Below, one piece after another: positions 45,027-55,189 of a stretch of 64,000 nt of DNA (position 1 is the first letter of the stretch; each line of letters begins with the position of its first letter). The notes beneath the pieces were generated by a model that saw only the letters and a list, made by a program, of their open reading frames with translations, searched no databases and was not told where the DNA came from. Source of the DNA: Gynuella sunshinyii YC6258 (GTDB lineage Bacteria; Pseudomonadota; Gammaproteobacteria; Pseudomonadales; Natronospirillaceae). The DNA is taken from NCBI RefSeq assembly GCF_000940805.1, contig NZ_CP007142.1, forward strand, positions 6,176,593-6,240,592, written 5' to 3'. The position numbers and the translations under genes are program-made.

Positions 45027-45875
45027 ATGGAACTGACGCAAGAGCAGATTAATAGAATTCTTCAAGGGATTTCGATTCCCCCACAACCGCAGATCATGGT
45101 GGACCTCCAGATGGAGCAGTTGCAGCCAAATCCGGATATTCAACACATTGCCCAGTTGATCTCCCAGGATGTCGGTCTGGCCGGTACGATGCTAAAAATC
45201 GTCAACTCTCCGCTGCTGGGTCTGTCCAATTCCATTACCTCGATCCAGCAGGCCGTCATTTTGCTGGGTTACAACGCCGTCATAGGTCTTGTAAACGGCA
45301 TTTCCATCAAAGGCGAACTGTCTGACGACGAAATTGCCAATCTCAATCGCTTCTGGGATTCTGCCATGGACATTGCGCTGGTATGTACCGCCGTGTCCAA
45401 ACAGATCAACTTCCGCAATATCGATGACGCCTACTCCATCGGACTGTTTCACAACGCCGGCATTCCATTGATGGCCAAGCGCTTCAAGAATTATTTCGAC
45501 ATCATGGCGGAAAGCTATCGCACTCCAGGCAAACGCCTGATAGACATTGAAAACAAACACTTTCAAACCAACCACGCAGTCATTGGCTATTACGTTGCCC
45601 GCAGCTGGCATCTGCCCAAAATCGTCAGCGAAGCCATTGCCGATCACCATAACATCGACCATATTCTGCGCCAGGGCAACGCCGAAAAAACCGCACTGAT
45701 CTGCATTCTGAAAATCGCCGAGCATATTTGTCGTGAATATAAGAACCTTGGTGATTCCAACACAAATTACGAATGGGAAACGTATGGAGAAGAAATCATG
45801 CTTTATACCGGACTCAGTCAGTACGATATTGAGAACATGACCTCTAACTTTGTTGACCTGGGTCTGATCGTCTGA
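45027..45875 (+). CDS. HDOD domain signalling protein
   Basis: A 282-residue single-domain HDOD protein, a relative of HD phosphohydrolases that has lost most metal ligands. The conserved block is ISQDVGLAGTMLKIVNSP, then ITSIQQAVILLG, GLFHNAGIPLM and IADHH. HDOD proteins act as protein scaffolds in signalling and motility control. It is monocistronic and converges on cysQ with a 7-bp gap. Confidence 0.85.
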   Translation: MELTQEQINRILQGISIPPQPQIMVDLQMEQLQPNPDIQHIAQLISQDVGLAGTMLKIVNSPLLGLSNSITSIQQAVILLGYNAVIGLVNGISIKGELSDDEIANLNRFWDSAMDIALVCTAVSKQINFRNIDDAYSIGLFHNAGIPLMAKRFKNYFDIMAESYRTPGKRLIDIENKHFQTNHAVIGYYVARSWHLPKIVSEAIADHHNIDHILRQGNAEKTALICILKIAEHICREYKNLGDSNTNYEWETYGEEIMLYTGLSQYDIENMTSNFVDLGLIV

Positions 45876-45882
45876 AGGTCAG

Positions 45883-46671
45883 CTACAGCTCCAGTAAACT
45901 GCTCAGCCAACGAGGATCCCTCAAGGCATAAAAATGAGGGTTCAGCAGTTTGGGTTTGTTATATCTGAATCGGTGCCCGTCACTGTCTACCAGCAGACCA
46001 CCGGCACCTTCCAGAATCGCCTGACCGGCAGCGGTATCCCACTCACATGTCGGTCCGATACGGGGATACAAATCCGCCTGACCTTCTGCCAGACGACAAA
46101 ACTTTAACGCGCTGCCCTGCTGGATGCGTTGAATATTGAAGTCAGTCTGTTGCAACCAGTCGAACCACGGCCCGCGATGCTTTAGCCTTCGACTTCCCAC
46201 CACCCGAAATTCGTTGTCATCAGTTCGAAAACCATTCAGCCGTTGACGCCCATGAAAACTGCCCAGCACCCGGCTACCCCAGTAATAATCACCCGTTACC
46301 GGTTGAAAAATGAAACCAAGCAAAGGCTCGTCCTGGTCCATCAGCGCAATGGCGATGCAAAATTCACCGTTACGGGCGATAAAGTCCTTGGTGCCATCCA
46401 GCGGATCAACCAACCAGTATTGTTGCCAGGATTTACGCTCTTCCCAATCAATGATCGACTCTTCTGACATAATGGGAACTTCCGGCGTCAACCGTGTCAG
46501 ACCTTCCAGAATGATGTCATTGGCAACCAGATCCGCAGCCGTTACCGGGGACTCATCGCTTTTGGACTGAATATTATAATTCTCGGGACAGTCATAAATG
46601 GCCAGAATCGCATCGCTTGCCCGCTGGCAAATTTCGACAAGTTCAGGTACAAGCTCAGTTAAATTTTCCAT
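45883..46671 (-). CDS. cysQ: 3'(2'),5'-bisphosphate nucleotidase CysQ
   Basis: A 262-residue inositol-monophosphatase-fold enzyme that turns 3'-phosphoadenosine 5'-phosphate into AMP and phosphate during sulfate assimilation. Metal-site motifs are EES (SEESII), DPLDGTKDFI and CEWDTAAGQAIL. Length and motif spacing match CysQ. Single gene, with no strong ribosome site visible. Confidence 0.93.
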   Translation of the reverse strand: MENLTELVPELVEICQRASDAILAIYDCPENYNIQSKSDESPVTAADLVANDIILEGLTRLTPEVPIMSEESIIDWEERKSWQQYWLVDPLDGTKDFIARNGEFCIAIALMDQDEPLLGFIFQPVTGDYYWGSRVLGSFHGRQRLNGFRTDDNEFRVVGSRRLKHRGPWFDWLQQTDFNIQRIQQGSALKFCRLAEGQADLYPRIGPTCEWDTAAGQAILEGAGGLLVDSDGHRFRYNKPKLLNPHFYALRDPRWLSSLLEL

Positions 46672-46841
46672 AGTGGCGTTCTTACGTCAGGAACCATTGG
46701 GGAAGTCGACCATTCGGCAAGCACCGACAGCCATTTTAATAATAGCAGTTATGGTAAAAGAAAATGGAGTAAAACAGTCGGATTTTACCGCATGAAAATA
46801 CGTATTTACGAGGTCATTGTATATTCTTCTGGAGAGCTTGA

Positions 46842-47513
46842 ATGATCAGATGGGAACACGTGGACTGGGTATTTCTGGACATGGACGGAACCCTGCTGGA
46901 TCTGCACTTTGACAATCACTTCTGGCTGCATCTGGTTCCCGAACAATTGGCCCGCCGTGACTTCAGCCACCTGCCTTTTGATCAGGCGATCGATGCCAGC
47001 AGAGCCGCTGTATATGAACGCTATCAGTCGGTTCAAGGCACCCTGGACTGGTACAGTACCGAGTATTGGGATCAAACACTGCAACTGCCGATCATGGAAT
47101 TGTCCCAACAACAGCAACACCGGATTCGTTATCGTTTTGACAGCGAAGCATTCCTGCAATGGCTTAAACAGCAGAACAAGCAGGTAGTCATTCTGACCAA
47201 TGCTCACCCCGACAATTTACATCTGAAACATCAGGTCACCGGACTGCTCGATTACGTCGATATGGCGATTAGTGCACATCAAGTGAAATATCCCAAAGAG
47301 AACCCTTTATTTTGGCCGGCATTGTCCCAACATTTGCCATTCGATCCAAACAGGACCCTGCTCATTGATGACAATGAATCTGTACTTTCCACCGCAGCTG
47401 CTGCCGGTATTGCCCAGGTATTATGCATTTCCCAGCCAGATACCACTCAGCAAAGCCGGATGATTCCGGATTTTCCAGCCATCACCTGTTTTCATGAAAT
47501 CATTCAACCTTAA
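46842..47513 (+). CDS. yrfG: GMP/IMP nucleotidase YrfG
   Basis: A 223-residue HAD phosphatase with FLDMDGTLLDLHFD (nucleophile), ILTNAHPD (motif II), YPKENPLFW (Lys region) and LLIDDNESVL (metal). The E. coli orthologue dephosphorylates purine nucleotides (GMP, IMP). It is followed by hslR and hslO with gaps of 9 and 5 bp, the same order as in E. coli, so this is a conserved operon. The ribosome site is GGAGAG. Confidence 0.92.
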   Translation: MIRWEHVDWVFLDMDGTLLDLHFDNHFWLHLVPEQLARRDFSHLPFDQAIDASRAAVYERYQSVQGTLDWYSTEYWDQTLQLPIMELSQQQQHRIRYRFDSEAFLQWLKQQNKQVVILTNAHPDNLHLKHQVTGLLDYVDMAISAHQVKYPKENPLFWPALSQHLPFDPNRTLLIDDNESVLSTAAAAGIAQVLCISQPDTTQQSRMIPDFPAITCFHEIIQP

Positions 47514-47522
47514 CCATTAACT

Positions 47523-47921
47523 ATGACAGATCAAAAACCAGTCCGACTGGACAAGTGGCTCTGGGCCGCGCGTTTCTATAAAACCCGCGCCATTGCCAAA
47601 GATGCGATTGAAGGCGGTAAGGTTCACTACAATGGAGCCCGTACCCGTCCCAGCAGAGCAGTAGAACTGGAAGCCACCATCAGATTACGAGTGGGTTGGG
47701 ATGAAAAAACCATCATCGTCCGGGACCTGAGTGATCAACGGCGCGGCGCACCGGAAGCTCAGAAGTTATATGAGGAAACGGAAGAGTCGGTGCAAAAACG
47801 TCAGGTTGCAGCACAGGCGAGAAAAGATATGAATCAAAGTATACTCGCGCCGGAAAAACGTCCCAGCAAAAAACAACGCCGGGATATTCTTAAAATCAAA
47901 CACGATTATTCAGACGACTAA
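47523..47921 (+). CDS. hslR: Ribosome-associated heat shock protein Hsp15
   Basis: A 132-residue S4-domain RNA-binding protein. The N-terminal S4 fold starts VRLDKWLWAARFYKTR and contains GGKVHYNGARTRPSRAV; the tail is basic. Hsp15 rescues stalled 50S subunits carrying peptidyl-tRNA after heat shock. Second gene of yrfG-hslR-hslO. Confidence 0.95.
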   Translation: MTDQKPVRLDKWLWAARFYKTRAIAKDAIEGGKVHYNGARTRPSRAVELEATIRLRVGWDEKTIIVRDLSDQRRGAPEAQKLYEETEESVQKRQVAAQARKDMNQSILAPEKRPSKKQRRDILKIKHDYSDD

Positions 47922-47926
47922 CCGCC

Positions 47927-48793
47927 ATGAGCAATCCAGATCAAAGCCAACGTTTTTTATTTGATAACAGCCCGGTCAGAGGAGAACTGGTTGGCCTCCA
48001 CAAGGCCTATCAGGAAGTATTGTCGAAGCACAATTATCCAGAACCGGCCCAACAATTACTCGGACAGTTCATGGCCGCCGCTGCATTGCTGTCTTCACGC
48101 CTCAAACTGGATGGCAGCCTGATTTTACAGGTCTCCGGGAATGGCCAGGTTAGAGTACTGATGGCCGAATGCAATGCCGCCGGCGAATTACGCGCCATTG
48201 CTCAATACAATGATGACTTCAATGATCAGGGTAAAATTCTGGGCAGTGGCCAGTTGACCATCACATTTGATCCCGTCAAAGGTAATCGTTATCAGGGCAT
48301 CGTCAGCCTGAATGATGGCGAAAACCTGGCCGACGTATTACAACAGTACTTCACCCAGTCAGAGCAACTCGACACCCGCATATGGCTCGCATGTGATGGC
48401 CAGAATGCCAGCGGCCTGCTGTTGCAGCGATTACCGGGCAACCAGCATCATGATCGCGATGAAGACGACGACATCTGGAATCGGGTCACTCATTTGGCAG
48501 GGACCATTAAAACAGATGAACTGTTAAATCTTAACAACGACGTCATACTCCACCGCCTGTTTCACGAAGAACAGGTCCGTCTGTTTGAGTCAGAGGATTT
48601 GTGCTTCAAATGTGGCTGCTCACGCGAGCGCTCCGCCAGAGCGTTGCTCCACCTTGGGCTGGATGAAGCCCGCGAGCTTATAGAAACACTTGGACACATC
48701 GATACTGATTGCCAGTTCTGTCACCAGCGCTACAGTTTCAATGCCGACCAGGTGGAGGCTATTTTTCAGGAACAACGAAATTCACTTAATTAA
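47927..48793 (+). CDS. hslO: Redox-regulated chaperone Hsp33
   Basis: A 288-residue holdase activated by oxidation. The four zinc-binding, redox-active cysteines are Cys229-x-Cys231 and Cys262-x2-Cys265 in the C-terminal switch domain, as in E. coli Hsp33. The N-terminal substrate-binding fold is typical (QVRVLMAEC). Its stop overlaps the tex start by one base (TAATG). Confidence 0.96.
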   Translation: MSNPDQSQRFLFDNSPVRGELVGLHKAYQEVLSKHNYPEPAQQLLGQFMAAAALLSSRLKLDGSLILQVSGNGQVRVLMAECNAAGELRAIAQYNDDFNDQGKILGSGQLTITFDPVKGNRYQGIVSLNDGENLADVLQQYFTQSEQLDTRIWLACDGQNASGLLLQRLPGNQHHDRDEDDDIWNRVTHLAGTIKTDELLNLNNDVILHRLFHEEQVRLFESEDLCFKCGCSRERSARALLHLGLDEARELIETLGHIDTDCQFCHQRYSFNADQVEAIFQEQRNSLN

Positions 48794-51111
48794 TGGAACC
48801 ATCAGAAAACATGCAAAAGATTTTTTCTCAAATTGCGACTGAACTGAATGTTGGATTAAATCAGGTTACCGCAGCAGTATCTTTGCTGGACGATGGCGCG
48901 ACAGTGCCTTTTATTTCCCGTTACCGGAAAGAGGTCACTGGTGGTCTTGATGACGGCCAGCTGCGGACCCTGGAAGATCGTCTACGTTACCTGCGCGAAC
49001 TGGAAGAACGCCGTAGTGCAATTCTGAAAAGTATCGATGAGCAGGGCAAACTGACTCCCGAACTGAATCGCGATATTCAGTCCGCTACCACCAAAACCGA
49101 ACTGGAAGATCTTTATCTCCCTTACAAACCCAAACGCCGCACCAAAGCCCAGATTGCCATTGAGGCCGGTCTGTTACCGTTAGCTGATTTACTGTTGGAG
49201 GATCCAAGCCGTACGCCGGAACAGGAAGCCGAAGCCTTCCTCAACAGTGAACACAACATCAATGATGTGAAAGCAGCGCTCGAAGGTGCCCGCTTTATTT
49301 TAATGGAGCGCTTCGCCGAGGATGCTCATCTACTGGCCAAGCTGCGTGATTTCCTCAACCGTGAAGGTTTGTTAACTTCTGCCATTGTTCCAGGCAAAGA
49401 GTCAGAGGGGGAAAAATTCCGTGATTACTTCGAATACAGCGAAAAAATAAACAAAGTTCCAAGTCACCGCGCCCTGGCAGTATTTCGAGGCCGTAATGAA
49501 GGCATCCTGCAGATCAACCTGACTCTGGACGGTGATGAACCGGGTCAACCTTCTGCCTGCGAAGGTATCGTTGCCGATCATTTCAATATTCTCAATCAAG
49601 GGCGTCCGGGTGATAAATTTCTGGCGGAAGTGGTGCGCTGGACCTGGAAAGTTAAATTGTTGACCCACATGGAAACAGAACTGTTCGGGCAACTACGTGA
49701 ACAGGCAGAAAATGAAGCCATCAACGTTTTCGCCAAAAACCTCAAAGATCTGCTGTTGGCCGCACCGGCCGGTCCAAAAGCAACTATCGGTCTGGATCCG
49801 GGTTTGCGAACCGGAGTCAAGGTTGCGGTAATTGATGCAACCGGCAAGGTACTGGACCACGGCGCAATCTTTCCGACTCCGCCACAGAACAAAATCAAAG
49901 AATCAGAAAAAATTCTGGCCGCCCTGTGTCAGAAATACAACGTTGAACTGATCGCCATCGGCAACGGTACCGCCAGTCGCGAAACCGATCGTTTCGTGGC
50001 CGGCATGTTCAAACAGTATCCGGAACTGAAAGTTCAGAAAGTGGTCGTCAATGAATCCGGTGCATCTGTTTATTCCGCATCAGAATTTGCAGCAAAAGAA
50101 TTCCCGGATCTGGATGTCACCATTCGTGGTGCGATCTCCATCGCCCGCCGACTGCAGGATCCTCTCGCCGAACTGGTGAAAATCGACCCCAAAAGTATCG
50201 GCGTTGGGCAGTATCAACACGACGTTTCTCAGGTAGCTTTATCAAGACAGCTCGATGCCGTAGTGGAAGACTGCGTTAACGCGGTCGGTGTGGATCTGAA
50301 CACAGCCTCAGCACCACTGCTCAGCAGGGTGTCGGGATTGACCGCCAGCATGGCCTCCAATATCGTCGAATACCGGCAGAACAATGGTGGTTTCAAAGAC
50401 CGCAAAGAACTGCTGAAGGTGACCCGTCTTGGACCCAAGGCATTTGAACAGGCTGCTGGTTTCTTAAGAATCATGAATGGTGACAACCCGTTGGATCAAT
50501 CAGGCGTGCACCCTGAATCCTACGACGTGGTAAACGCGATTGTTGCCAGGCTACAAAAACCGGTCACCGCCATTATCGGTGATCACAAAACACTGCGCGC
50601 ATTGAACGCCGCAGAGTTCACGTCAGAACAGTTTGGTTTGCCAACCGTCAAAGACATTCTCAGCGAACTTGAAAAACCCGGCCGTGATCCGCGCCCGGAA
50701 TTCAAAACAGCGGTATTTCAGGAAGGTGTTGAAGAAATCAAAGATCTACGCCCTGGCATGATTCTCGAAGGAACAGTTACTAACGTTACCAACTTTGGTG
50801 CATTCGTGGATGTGGGCGTCCATCAGGACGGTCTGGTCCACATATCAGCAATGAGCCATCAGTTCATTGATGACCCAGCCAAAGTGGTCAAAGCAGGCGA
50901 TATCGTCAAAGTCAAAATTATGGAAGTGGACGTCGCCCGTAAACGTATTGGGATGAGTATGCGTCTGGATGATCAACCCGGCGAAGAGAAAAGCGAAAAC
51001 AAACCCGGTAATCGCAGTTCCGGTAAGGTTCGACAGCCGCAACCGGCTCCATCGAACACTATGGCCGCCTTATTTGCCAAGGCCCAGAACAAACAGAAAA
51101 AGCGGCTCTGA
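48793..51111 (+). CDS. tex: Tex/YhgF transcription accessory protein
   Basis: A 772-residue nucleic-acid-binding protein, here probably translated with hslO. It has the Tex N-terminal helical region ([15 protein letters not shown]), a YqgF/RNase H-like domain ([16 protein letters not shown]), a helix-hairpin-helix pair ([19 protein letters not shown]), and an S1 RNA-binding domain near 655-725 ([20 protein letters not shown]). The C-terminal tail is low-complexity and basic. A second ATG eight codons in is an alternative start. Tex affects transcription of toxin and stress genes and is found in most bacteria. Confidence 0.94.
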   Translation: MEPSENMQKIFSQIATELNVGLNQVTAAVSLLDDGATVPFISRYRKEVTGGLDDGQLRTLEDRLRYLRELEERRSAILKSIDEQGKLTPELNRDIQSATTKTELEDLYLPYKPKRRTKAQIAIEAGLLPLADLLLEDPSRTPEQEAEAFLNSEHNINDVKAALEGARFILMERFAEDAHLLAKLRDFLNREGLLTSAIVPGKESEGEKFRDYFEYSEKINKVPSHRALAVFRGRNEGILQINLTLDGDEPGQPSACEGIVADHFNILNQGRPGDKFLAEVVRWTWKVKLLTHMETELFGQLREQAENEAINVFAKNLKDLLLAAPAGPKATIGLDPGLRTGVKVAVIDATGKVLDHGAIFPTPPQNKIKESEKILAALCQKYNVELIAIGNGTASRETDRFVAGMFKQYPELKVQKVVVNESGASVYSASEFAAKEFPDLDVTIRGAISIARRLQDPLAELVKIDPKSIGVGQYQHDVSQVALSRQLDAVVEDCVNAVGVDLNTASAPLLSRVSGLTASMASNIVEYRQNNGGFKDRKELLKVTRLGPKAFEQAAGFLRIMNGDNPLDQSGVHPESYDVVNAIVARLQKPVTAIIGDHKTLRALNAAEFTSEQFGLPTVKDILSELEKPGRDPRPEFKTAVFQEGVEEIKDLRPGMILEGTVTNVTNFGAFVDVGVHQDGLVHISAMSHQFIDDPAKVVKAGDIVKVKIMEVDVARKRIGMSMRLDDQPGEEKSENKPGNRSSGKVRQPQPAPSNTMAALFAKAQNKQKKRL

Positions 51112-51155
51112 CCCGGTCGTCACTTCGACCTGCTGCAAGCACGAGGAAAACCGAA

Positions 51156-52736
51156 TTGAATACGATACTGGAAAACCGCCTGAAGTGGTTAAGCTCACTT
51201 ACTCCGGAAGCCATCCGTTTCATCCGTGGCATTGAAAAAGAAGGGCTGCGGGTGACCCCGGACAGTCGACTGGCGCAAACCAACCATCCGGCGGGACTTG
51301 GCTCGGCATTAACGCATCCCAGTATCACCACTGACTATTCGGAAGCCTTACTGGAGTTTATTACTCCAACGTTCAGCAGCACCGAAGAAAATCTGGATTA
51401 TCTGGCAAACCTGCATCGTTACGCCTACCTCAAAATGCCGGCTGATGAACTCATTTGGCCAGGCAGTATGCCAGCAATCATCGACCATGAGGAAGATGTG
51501 CGAATTGCCGAATACGGTTCATCGAATATAGGCCGCCTGAAACACGTTTACCGACATGGCCTGTGGCACCGCTACGGACGTATCATGCAGGCAATTGCCG
51601 GCCTGCATTTCAACTTCTCCATGACGGATGAATTCTGGCAGCACTTCCAGCAGCATCAACAGAACAATCAGCCGATAGAGGACTTCAAGTCGGAGCGTTA
51701 TTTCTCCCTGATTCGTCACTTCCGTCGCAACTCCTGGTTGTTAATGATCCTGTTCGGGGCCTCTCCGGCCATTGACGAATCGTTCCTGAAATCCCCAAGC
51801 AAGAGGCTGTCGCACCTTCACCGCAGAACACTGGTATCCCCAACCGCGACCTCTCTACGTATGAGCGACATCGGTTATACCAACAGTGCGCAGGCAAACC
51901 TTCATGTCTGTTTCAATGGTTTGCCCAGCTACATTCAAACCCTACGTTCGGCGATTCATACCGAGTATCCGGCTTATGCCAGCATGGGCATTAAAAAGGG
52001 CGATGACTATCTGCAAATGAATACTAATATCCTGCAGATCGAAAATGAGTACTACAGCGACATCCGCCCCAAAAGAACTGTTCAATCCGGTGAAAAGCCC
52101 GTCTGCGCATTACAACGACGCGGTGTGGAATATATCGAAGTACGGTGCATGGATCTCGACCCCTTCAACCCAGTTGGTATCAGCACACAAAGCATTTCCT
52201 TTTTGGAGTTGTTTTTGACCTGGTGCATGTTGAGTGACAGTGGATTCATTAGCGATGAGGAGTGCGAACTGTTGAAACAGAATCTGGCAGGCATTGTTAT
52301 GAACGGCAGTCAGCTGGATCAGGACTACCCCACCATGACCGGCAGCTTCAAGCTTCGGCGGCAGGCCACAGCAATACTCGATGAGCTACAACAGTTAGCC
52401 GAAGTGATGGACCAGATCAATGGCGACTCAAAATACCGCACAGTCATCGCTGAGGCACAAGAAAAAATCGATCATCCCGAACTGCTGCCATCTTCAAAAA
52501 TCCGCACACTGCTGGAAGATGGACAGGAGTATCACGAACTCATGTACAACCTTGCACGGCAACATCGCGAAACCCTGATGCAGACACCGTTATCAGAACA
52601 ACAAATACAGTCAATGGAAGCCATCACCGCAGAGTCGTTAAAACGCCAGCAGGAAATCGAGTCAGGCGATGATATTTCTTTCGAACAATTTATTGCTGAG
52701 TATCAGGATCAGGATGCGCGTTTCTGTCACGACTGA
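51156..52736 (+). CDS. gshA: Glutamate-cysteine ligase
   Basis: A 526-residue type 1 enzyme that joins glutamate and cysteine in the first, ATP-dependent step of glutathione synthesis. Motifs include GIEKEGLRV, TDYSEALLEFITP, GLHFNFSM and RGVEYIEVRCMDLDPF. The start is a TTG eight bases after GAGGA; no ATG in frame lies near the family N terminus, so the rare start codon is likely real and may lower expression. Single gene, 44 bp after tex. Confidence 0.93.
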   Translation: MNTILENRLKWLSSLTPEAIRFIRGIEKEGLRVTPDSRLAQTNHPAGLGSALTHPSITTDYSEALLEFITPTFSSTEENLDYLANLHRYAYLKMPADELIWPGSMPAIIDHEEDVRIAEYGSSNIGRLKHVYRHGLWHRYGRIMQAIAGLHFNFSMTDEFWQHFQQHQQNNQPIEDFKSERYFSLIRHFRRNSWLLMILFGASPAIDESFLKSPSKRLSHLHRRTLVSPTATSLRMSDIGYTNSAQANLHVCFNGLPSYIQTLRSAIHTEYPAYASMGIKKGDDYLQMNTNILQIENEYYSDIRPKRTVQSGEKPVCALQRRGVEYIEVRCMDLDPFNPVGISTQSISFLELFLTWCMLSDSGFISDEECELLKQNLAGIVMNGSQLDQDYPTMTGSFKLRRQATAILDELQQLAEVMDQINGDSKYRTVIAEAQEKIDHPELLPSSKIRTLLEDGQEYHELMYNLARQHRETLMQTPLSEQQIQSMEAITAESLKRQQEIESGDDISFEQFIAEYQDQDARFCHD

Positions 52737-52884
52737 TAGCGCCTATGACTAAAATATGAGAACTATATTTGCGTATTTTGTGAACAACTAGGTGGAGCCA
52801 CTTGATTACGCTTCGATACAATTGGATACACGAGGTGAGAACTCACTAAAAAATCCAGTTCAACTGATGCCGGGAGCGCGGCTT

Positions 52885-53085
52885 ATGGATAATAAAACCG
52901 AATGGAATCTTGAATCTCTGAATAAAGCATACCAGCAAGGCTACATGCGTGGCCTCGCTGGTTACAGTGACGGTAAGGACAATCCATATATTGATGAAAT
53001 CCTTGCTGCGGCCTGGGATTCCGGTCTTGATGATGGTAACGAACAGCTCAGCAAAATATCTGAGGAACATCCCAAAAGAGCTTGA
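52885..53085 (+). CDS. Small RMF/CrpP-family-like protein, acidic
   Basis: A 66-residue protein whose AYQQGYMRGLAG (15-26), NPY (33-35) and WDSG (44-47) reproduce the pattern of ribosome modulation factor (A-x3-GY-x2-G-x2-G, PY, W-x2-G). RMF itself is basic and binds 16S rRNA during 100S ribosome formation; this one has about 13 acidic and 7 basic residues, so rRNA binding is doubtful. The ATG at 52885 follows GGGAG by eight bases. Longer forms from ATG 52867 or GTG 52792 are possible but lack that site. A stationary-phase or stress role is inference. Confidence 0.6.
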   Translation: MDNKTEWNLESLNKAYQQGYMRGLAGYSDGKDNPYIDEILAAAWDSGLDDGNEQLSKISEEHPKRA

Positions 53086-53111
53086 GCTATTCGTGATCAG
53101 GATTACATAAG

Positions 53112-53127
53112 GTGGTTATTGAACCAC
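53112..53127. terminator. Small hairpin GTGGTT-ATTG-AACCAC
   Basis: A perfect 6-bp stem at the junction of the RMF-like gene (+) and the FliL-like gene (-), overlapping the latter's last codons. It has no T-run, so function is uncertain. Confidence 0.3.
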
Positions 53128-53496
53128 AAAACTGGTAAACAGCACCTTGTCGATCATGGGCTTTCCAGTTTCCTGAACCATAACTTCCTGTAAGCTGACC
53201 AACGCCTCTTCTTTTATTTTTTCCTTACCTTCTATGGTCGAAAAATTATCTGCCTTCTGGCTGCTTAACAGCATAATCAATTTATGCCGCAAATAATCAG
53301 CATGATAGGTAATTTCTGAACTGGCCATATCATCATCAGTCGTCTGCAGGGTAATCTCCACCTTGAGATAGTGCAGCCGTTTACCATCGTTGTAGTTCAC
53401 AATAAAAGCTGGTTGCAAGTCCACGAACGTGGATGCACTGGTCAGGCCCGAGATCAGCAGCAACAAAATCAGAGAAAATTGTCTACAAATACCCAT
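53116..53496 (-). CDS. FliL-like secreted protein
   Basis: A 126-residue protein with a signal peptide (about 1-22) and a FliL-type periplasmic domain: FVDLQPAFIVNYN, then LKVEITLQT, HADYLRHKLIMLLS and a TGKPMIDKVLFTSFVVQ end. True FliL is a membrane-anchored flagellar stator partner; here the N-terminal segment looks cleavable and no flagellar gene is nearby. Similar orphan FliL-like proteins occur in pseudomonads. It is divergent from dsbB. Confidence 0.75.
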   Translation of the reverse strand: MGICRQFSLILLLLISGLTSASTFVDLQPAFIVNYNDGKRLHYLKVEITLQTTDDDMASSEITYHADYLRHKLIMLLSSQKADNFSTIEGKEKIKEEALVSLQEVMVQETGKPMIDKVLFTSFVVQ

Positions 53497-53759
53497 TCCA
53501 AATCACGATTTTCTGTAAATAACAGTAACTATCTTAGCTGGTTTTTCCGTTTTCGCGTAACATAACCGGCCGATTGTTGAAGATCTGTCTTCACGCATAG
53601 AGCCCTCTGGACGAATGATTAATCGTATTGTCCACCCCTGAACGGAATCAATATTGACGTGCTGATCCACGATAGGAATGGGCAGGCATTCGTTGCAGAT
53701 TCCAACAAACAGTGAAACATTACCCTCAAATTGTTAACTGATAAGAACCTAGGAACCAT

Positions 53760-54266
53760 ATGCTCTGGAATATTCGTACTCTCAATTTATTGGCCTTTCT
53801 CGTCACCGTCGTTGCAATGGCAACCGCCTTGTTCTATTTCCAGGGATACCTGGGTCTGACGGCATGCCCGCTGTGCATTTTCCAACGGGTCGGCATGATA
53901 GGAGCCGGTGCAATATTCCTGATTGCCGGACTGCACAAACCCGCCAATACAGGAACCAGAATTTATGCACTGCTTGGCCTCATCCCTACAGGTTTTGGTG
54001 CGTTCATCGCTGCAAGACACGTCTGGATTCAGGGACTGCCACCTGACCAGGTACCCGCCTGCGGTCCAGACCTTGCCTACATGATGCAAAATTTTCCATT
54101 GCAACAAGTGATTAACACAGTATTGAAAGGAAGTGGGGAGTGTGCTGACATCCAGTGGAGTCTGCTGGGTCTGACGATTCCGGGATGGACTCTCACAGTA
54201 TTTATCATTCTGATGATGTTCCAGTTACTGCAACTGATCAAAGGTGACTTTACCCGGAAAGGTTAA
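53760..54266 (+). CDS. dsbB: Disulfide bond formation protein B
   Basis: A 168-residue four-span inner-membrane protein that reoxidises DsbA and passes electrons to quinone. Cys36-Pro-Leu-Cys39 form the first pair and Cys101/Cys128 the second, periplasmic pair. AGGA five bases before the ATG sets the start. Its place just before rsd/algQ matches the dsbH-algQ order of Pseudomonas. Confidence 0.93.
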   Translation: MLWNIRTLNLLAFLVTVVAMATALFYFQGYLGLTACPLCIFQRVGMIGAGAIFLIAGLHKPANTGTRIYALLGLIPTGFGAFIAARHVWIQGLPPDQVPACGPDLAYMMQNFPLQQVINTVLKGSGECADIQWSLLGLTIPGWTLTVFIILMMFQLLQLIKGDFTRKG

Positions 54267-54499
54267 TCCCTTTTCGAAGCTTTCGGTAATGCTTGCTTTG
54301 CCGTTTGGTGTAAACTTACCTATATTACAAGCAGGTGACATAGACAGGTTGTTGGAAACTGACGGGCCGCAAATATAACAACAGCGCCCGACAACCGAAG
54401 GTTTGATCAACAACCTGAAGATGCTTACTTTATTTAACGACACACTGACAGAATAAGTGCACGGACAGTGTGTGAGCAGACTCGTAGGATAATGCCATT

Positions 54500-54976
54500 A
54501 TGTTGCAACAAATCACTAATGCAAAAGAACGCTGGGGTGGCGTTAACGATGTCATCGACAGATGGCTGAACGAACGCCAGGAACTGTTGGTCAGGTTTTG
54601 TTCCATTGAAGGTCTGGAGGAGTTCCAATCCACACCGACATCGGTGACTTCAAAGATCCAGTCTTTCTGCGATATTCTCATTGACTATGTTTCTGCCGGG
54701 CACTTCGAAGTGTACGAAAAACTATTGAAACAGGCTGACCAGTACAACGATGATGGTAGAACCCTGTATGATCGTGTGTACCCGGAGTTGCAAAAAAACA
54801 CCCAGGAAAACCTGGACTTTGCCGATAAATATGCGACAGAGGAACTGTGTCGCCAAAACCGAGCATCGTTAAGTTCTGATCTGTCAAAGCTGGGTGAAGC
54901 CCTGGAAAACCGTTTTCAACTGGAAGACCAGTTAATAGAGCAGTTACACGAAGTTCATCGTGAAAAAACAGCCTGA
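54500..54976 (+). CDS. rsd: Anti-sigma70 factor Rsd/AlgQ
   Basis: A 158-residue helical protein that binds sigma70 region 4 in stationary phase. In pseudomonads the orthologue AlgQ also affects alginate and pyoverdine synthesis. The N-terminal AKERWGGVNDVIDRWLNERQ and the SFCDILIDYVSAGHFEVYE block are typical. AGGAT precedes the ATG. A hairpin terminator follows. Confidence 0.93.
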   Translation: MLQQITNAKERWGGVNDVIDRWLNERQELLVRFCSIEGLEEFQSTPTSVTSKIQSFCDILIDYVSAGHFEVYEKLLKQADQYNDDGRTLYDRVYPELQKNTQENLDFADKYATEELCRQNRASLSSDLSKLGEALENRFQLEDQLIEQLHEVHREKTA

Positions 54977-54987
54977 GTCATGATTCA

Positions 54988-55025
54988 AACGGAGTAGTTA
55001 AGTGCTACTCCCTCCTGCGTTTTTA
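54988..55025 (+). terminator. Probable rsd terminator
   Basis: GGAGTAG / CTACTCC (7 bp, 7-base loop) followed, after an interrupted stretch, by GTTTTT. The outer AAACG/CGTTT can also pair. Moderate strength. Confidence 0.5.
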
Positions 55026-55189
55026 CCTTTCCCTTTTCATCCGAATATCCATATGTCTTGATTGCTTTGCAGCCCTATACCATTGGCACAACAGTATTCT
55101 CCATCATTTCAATGAGCATTAGGACACTGAGGCAGCTACAATATTTCAATGAACACCAACATCATCGTCATCCTAACTTAAAGAGCAGC

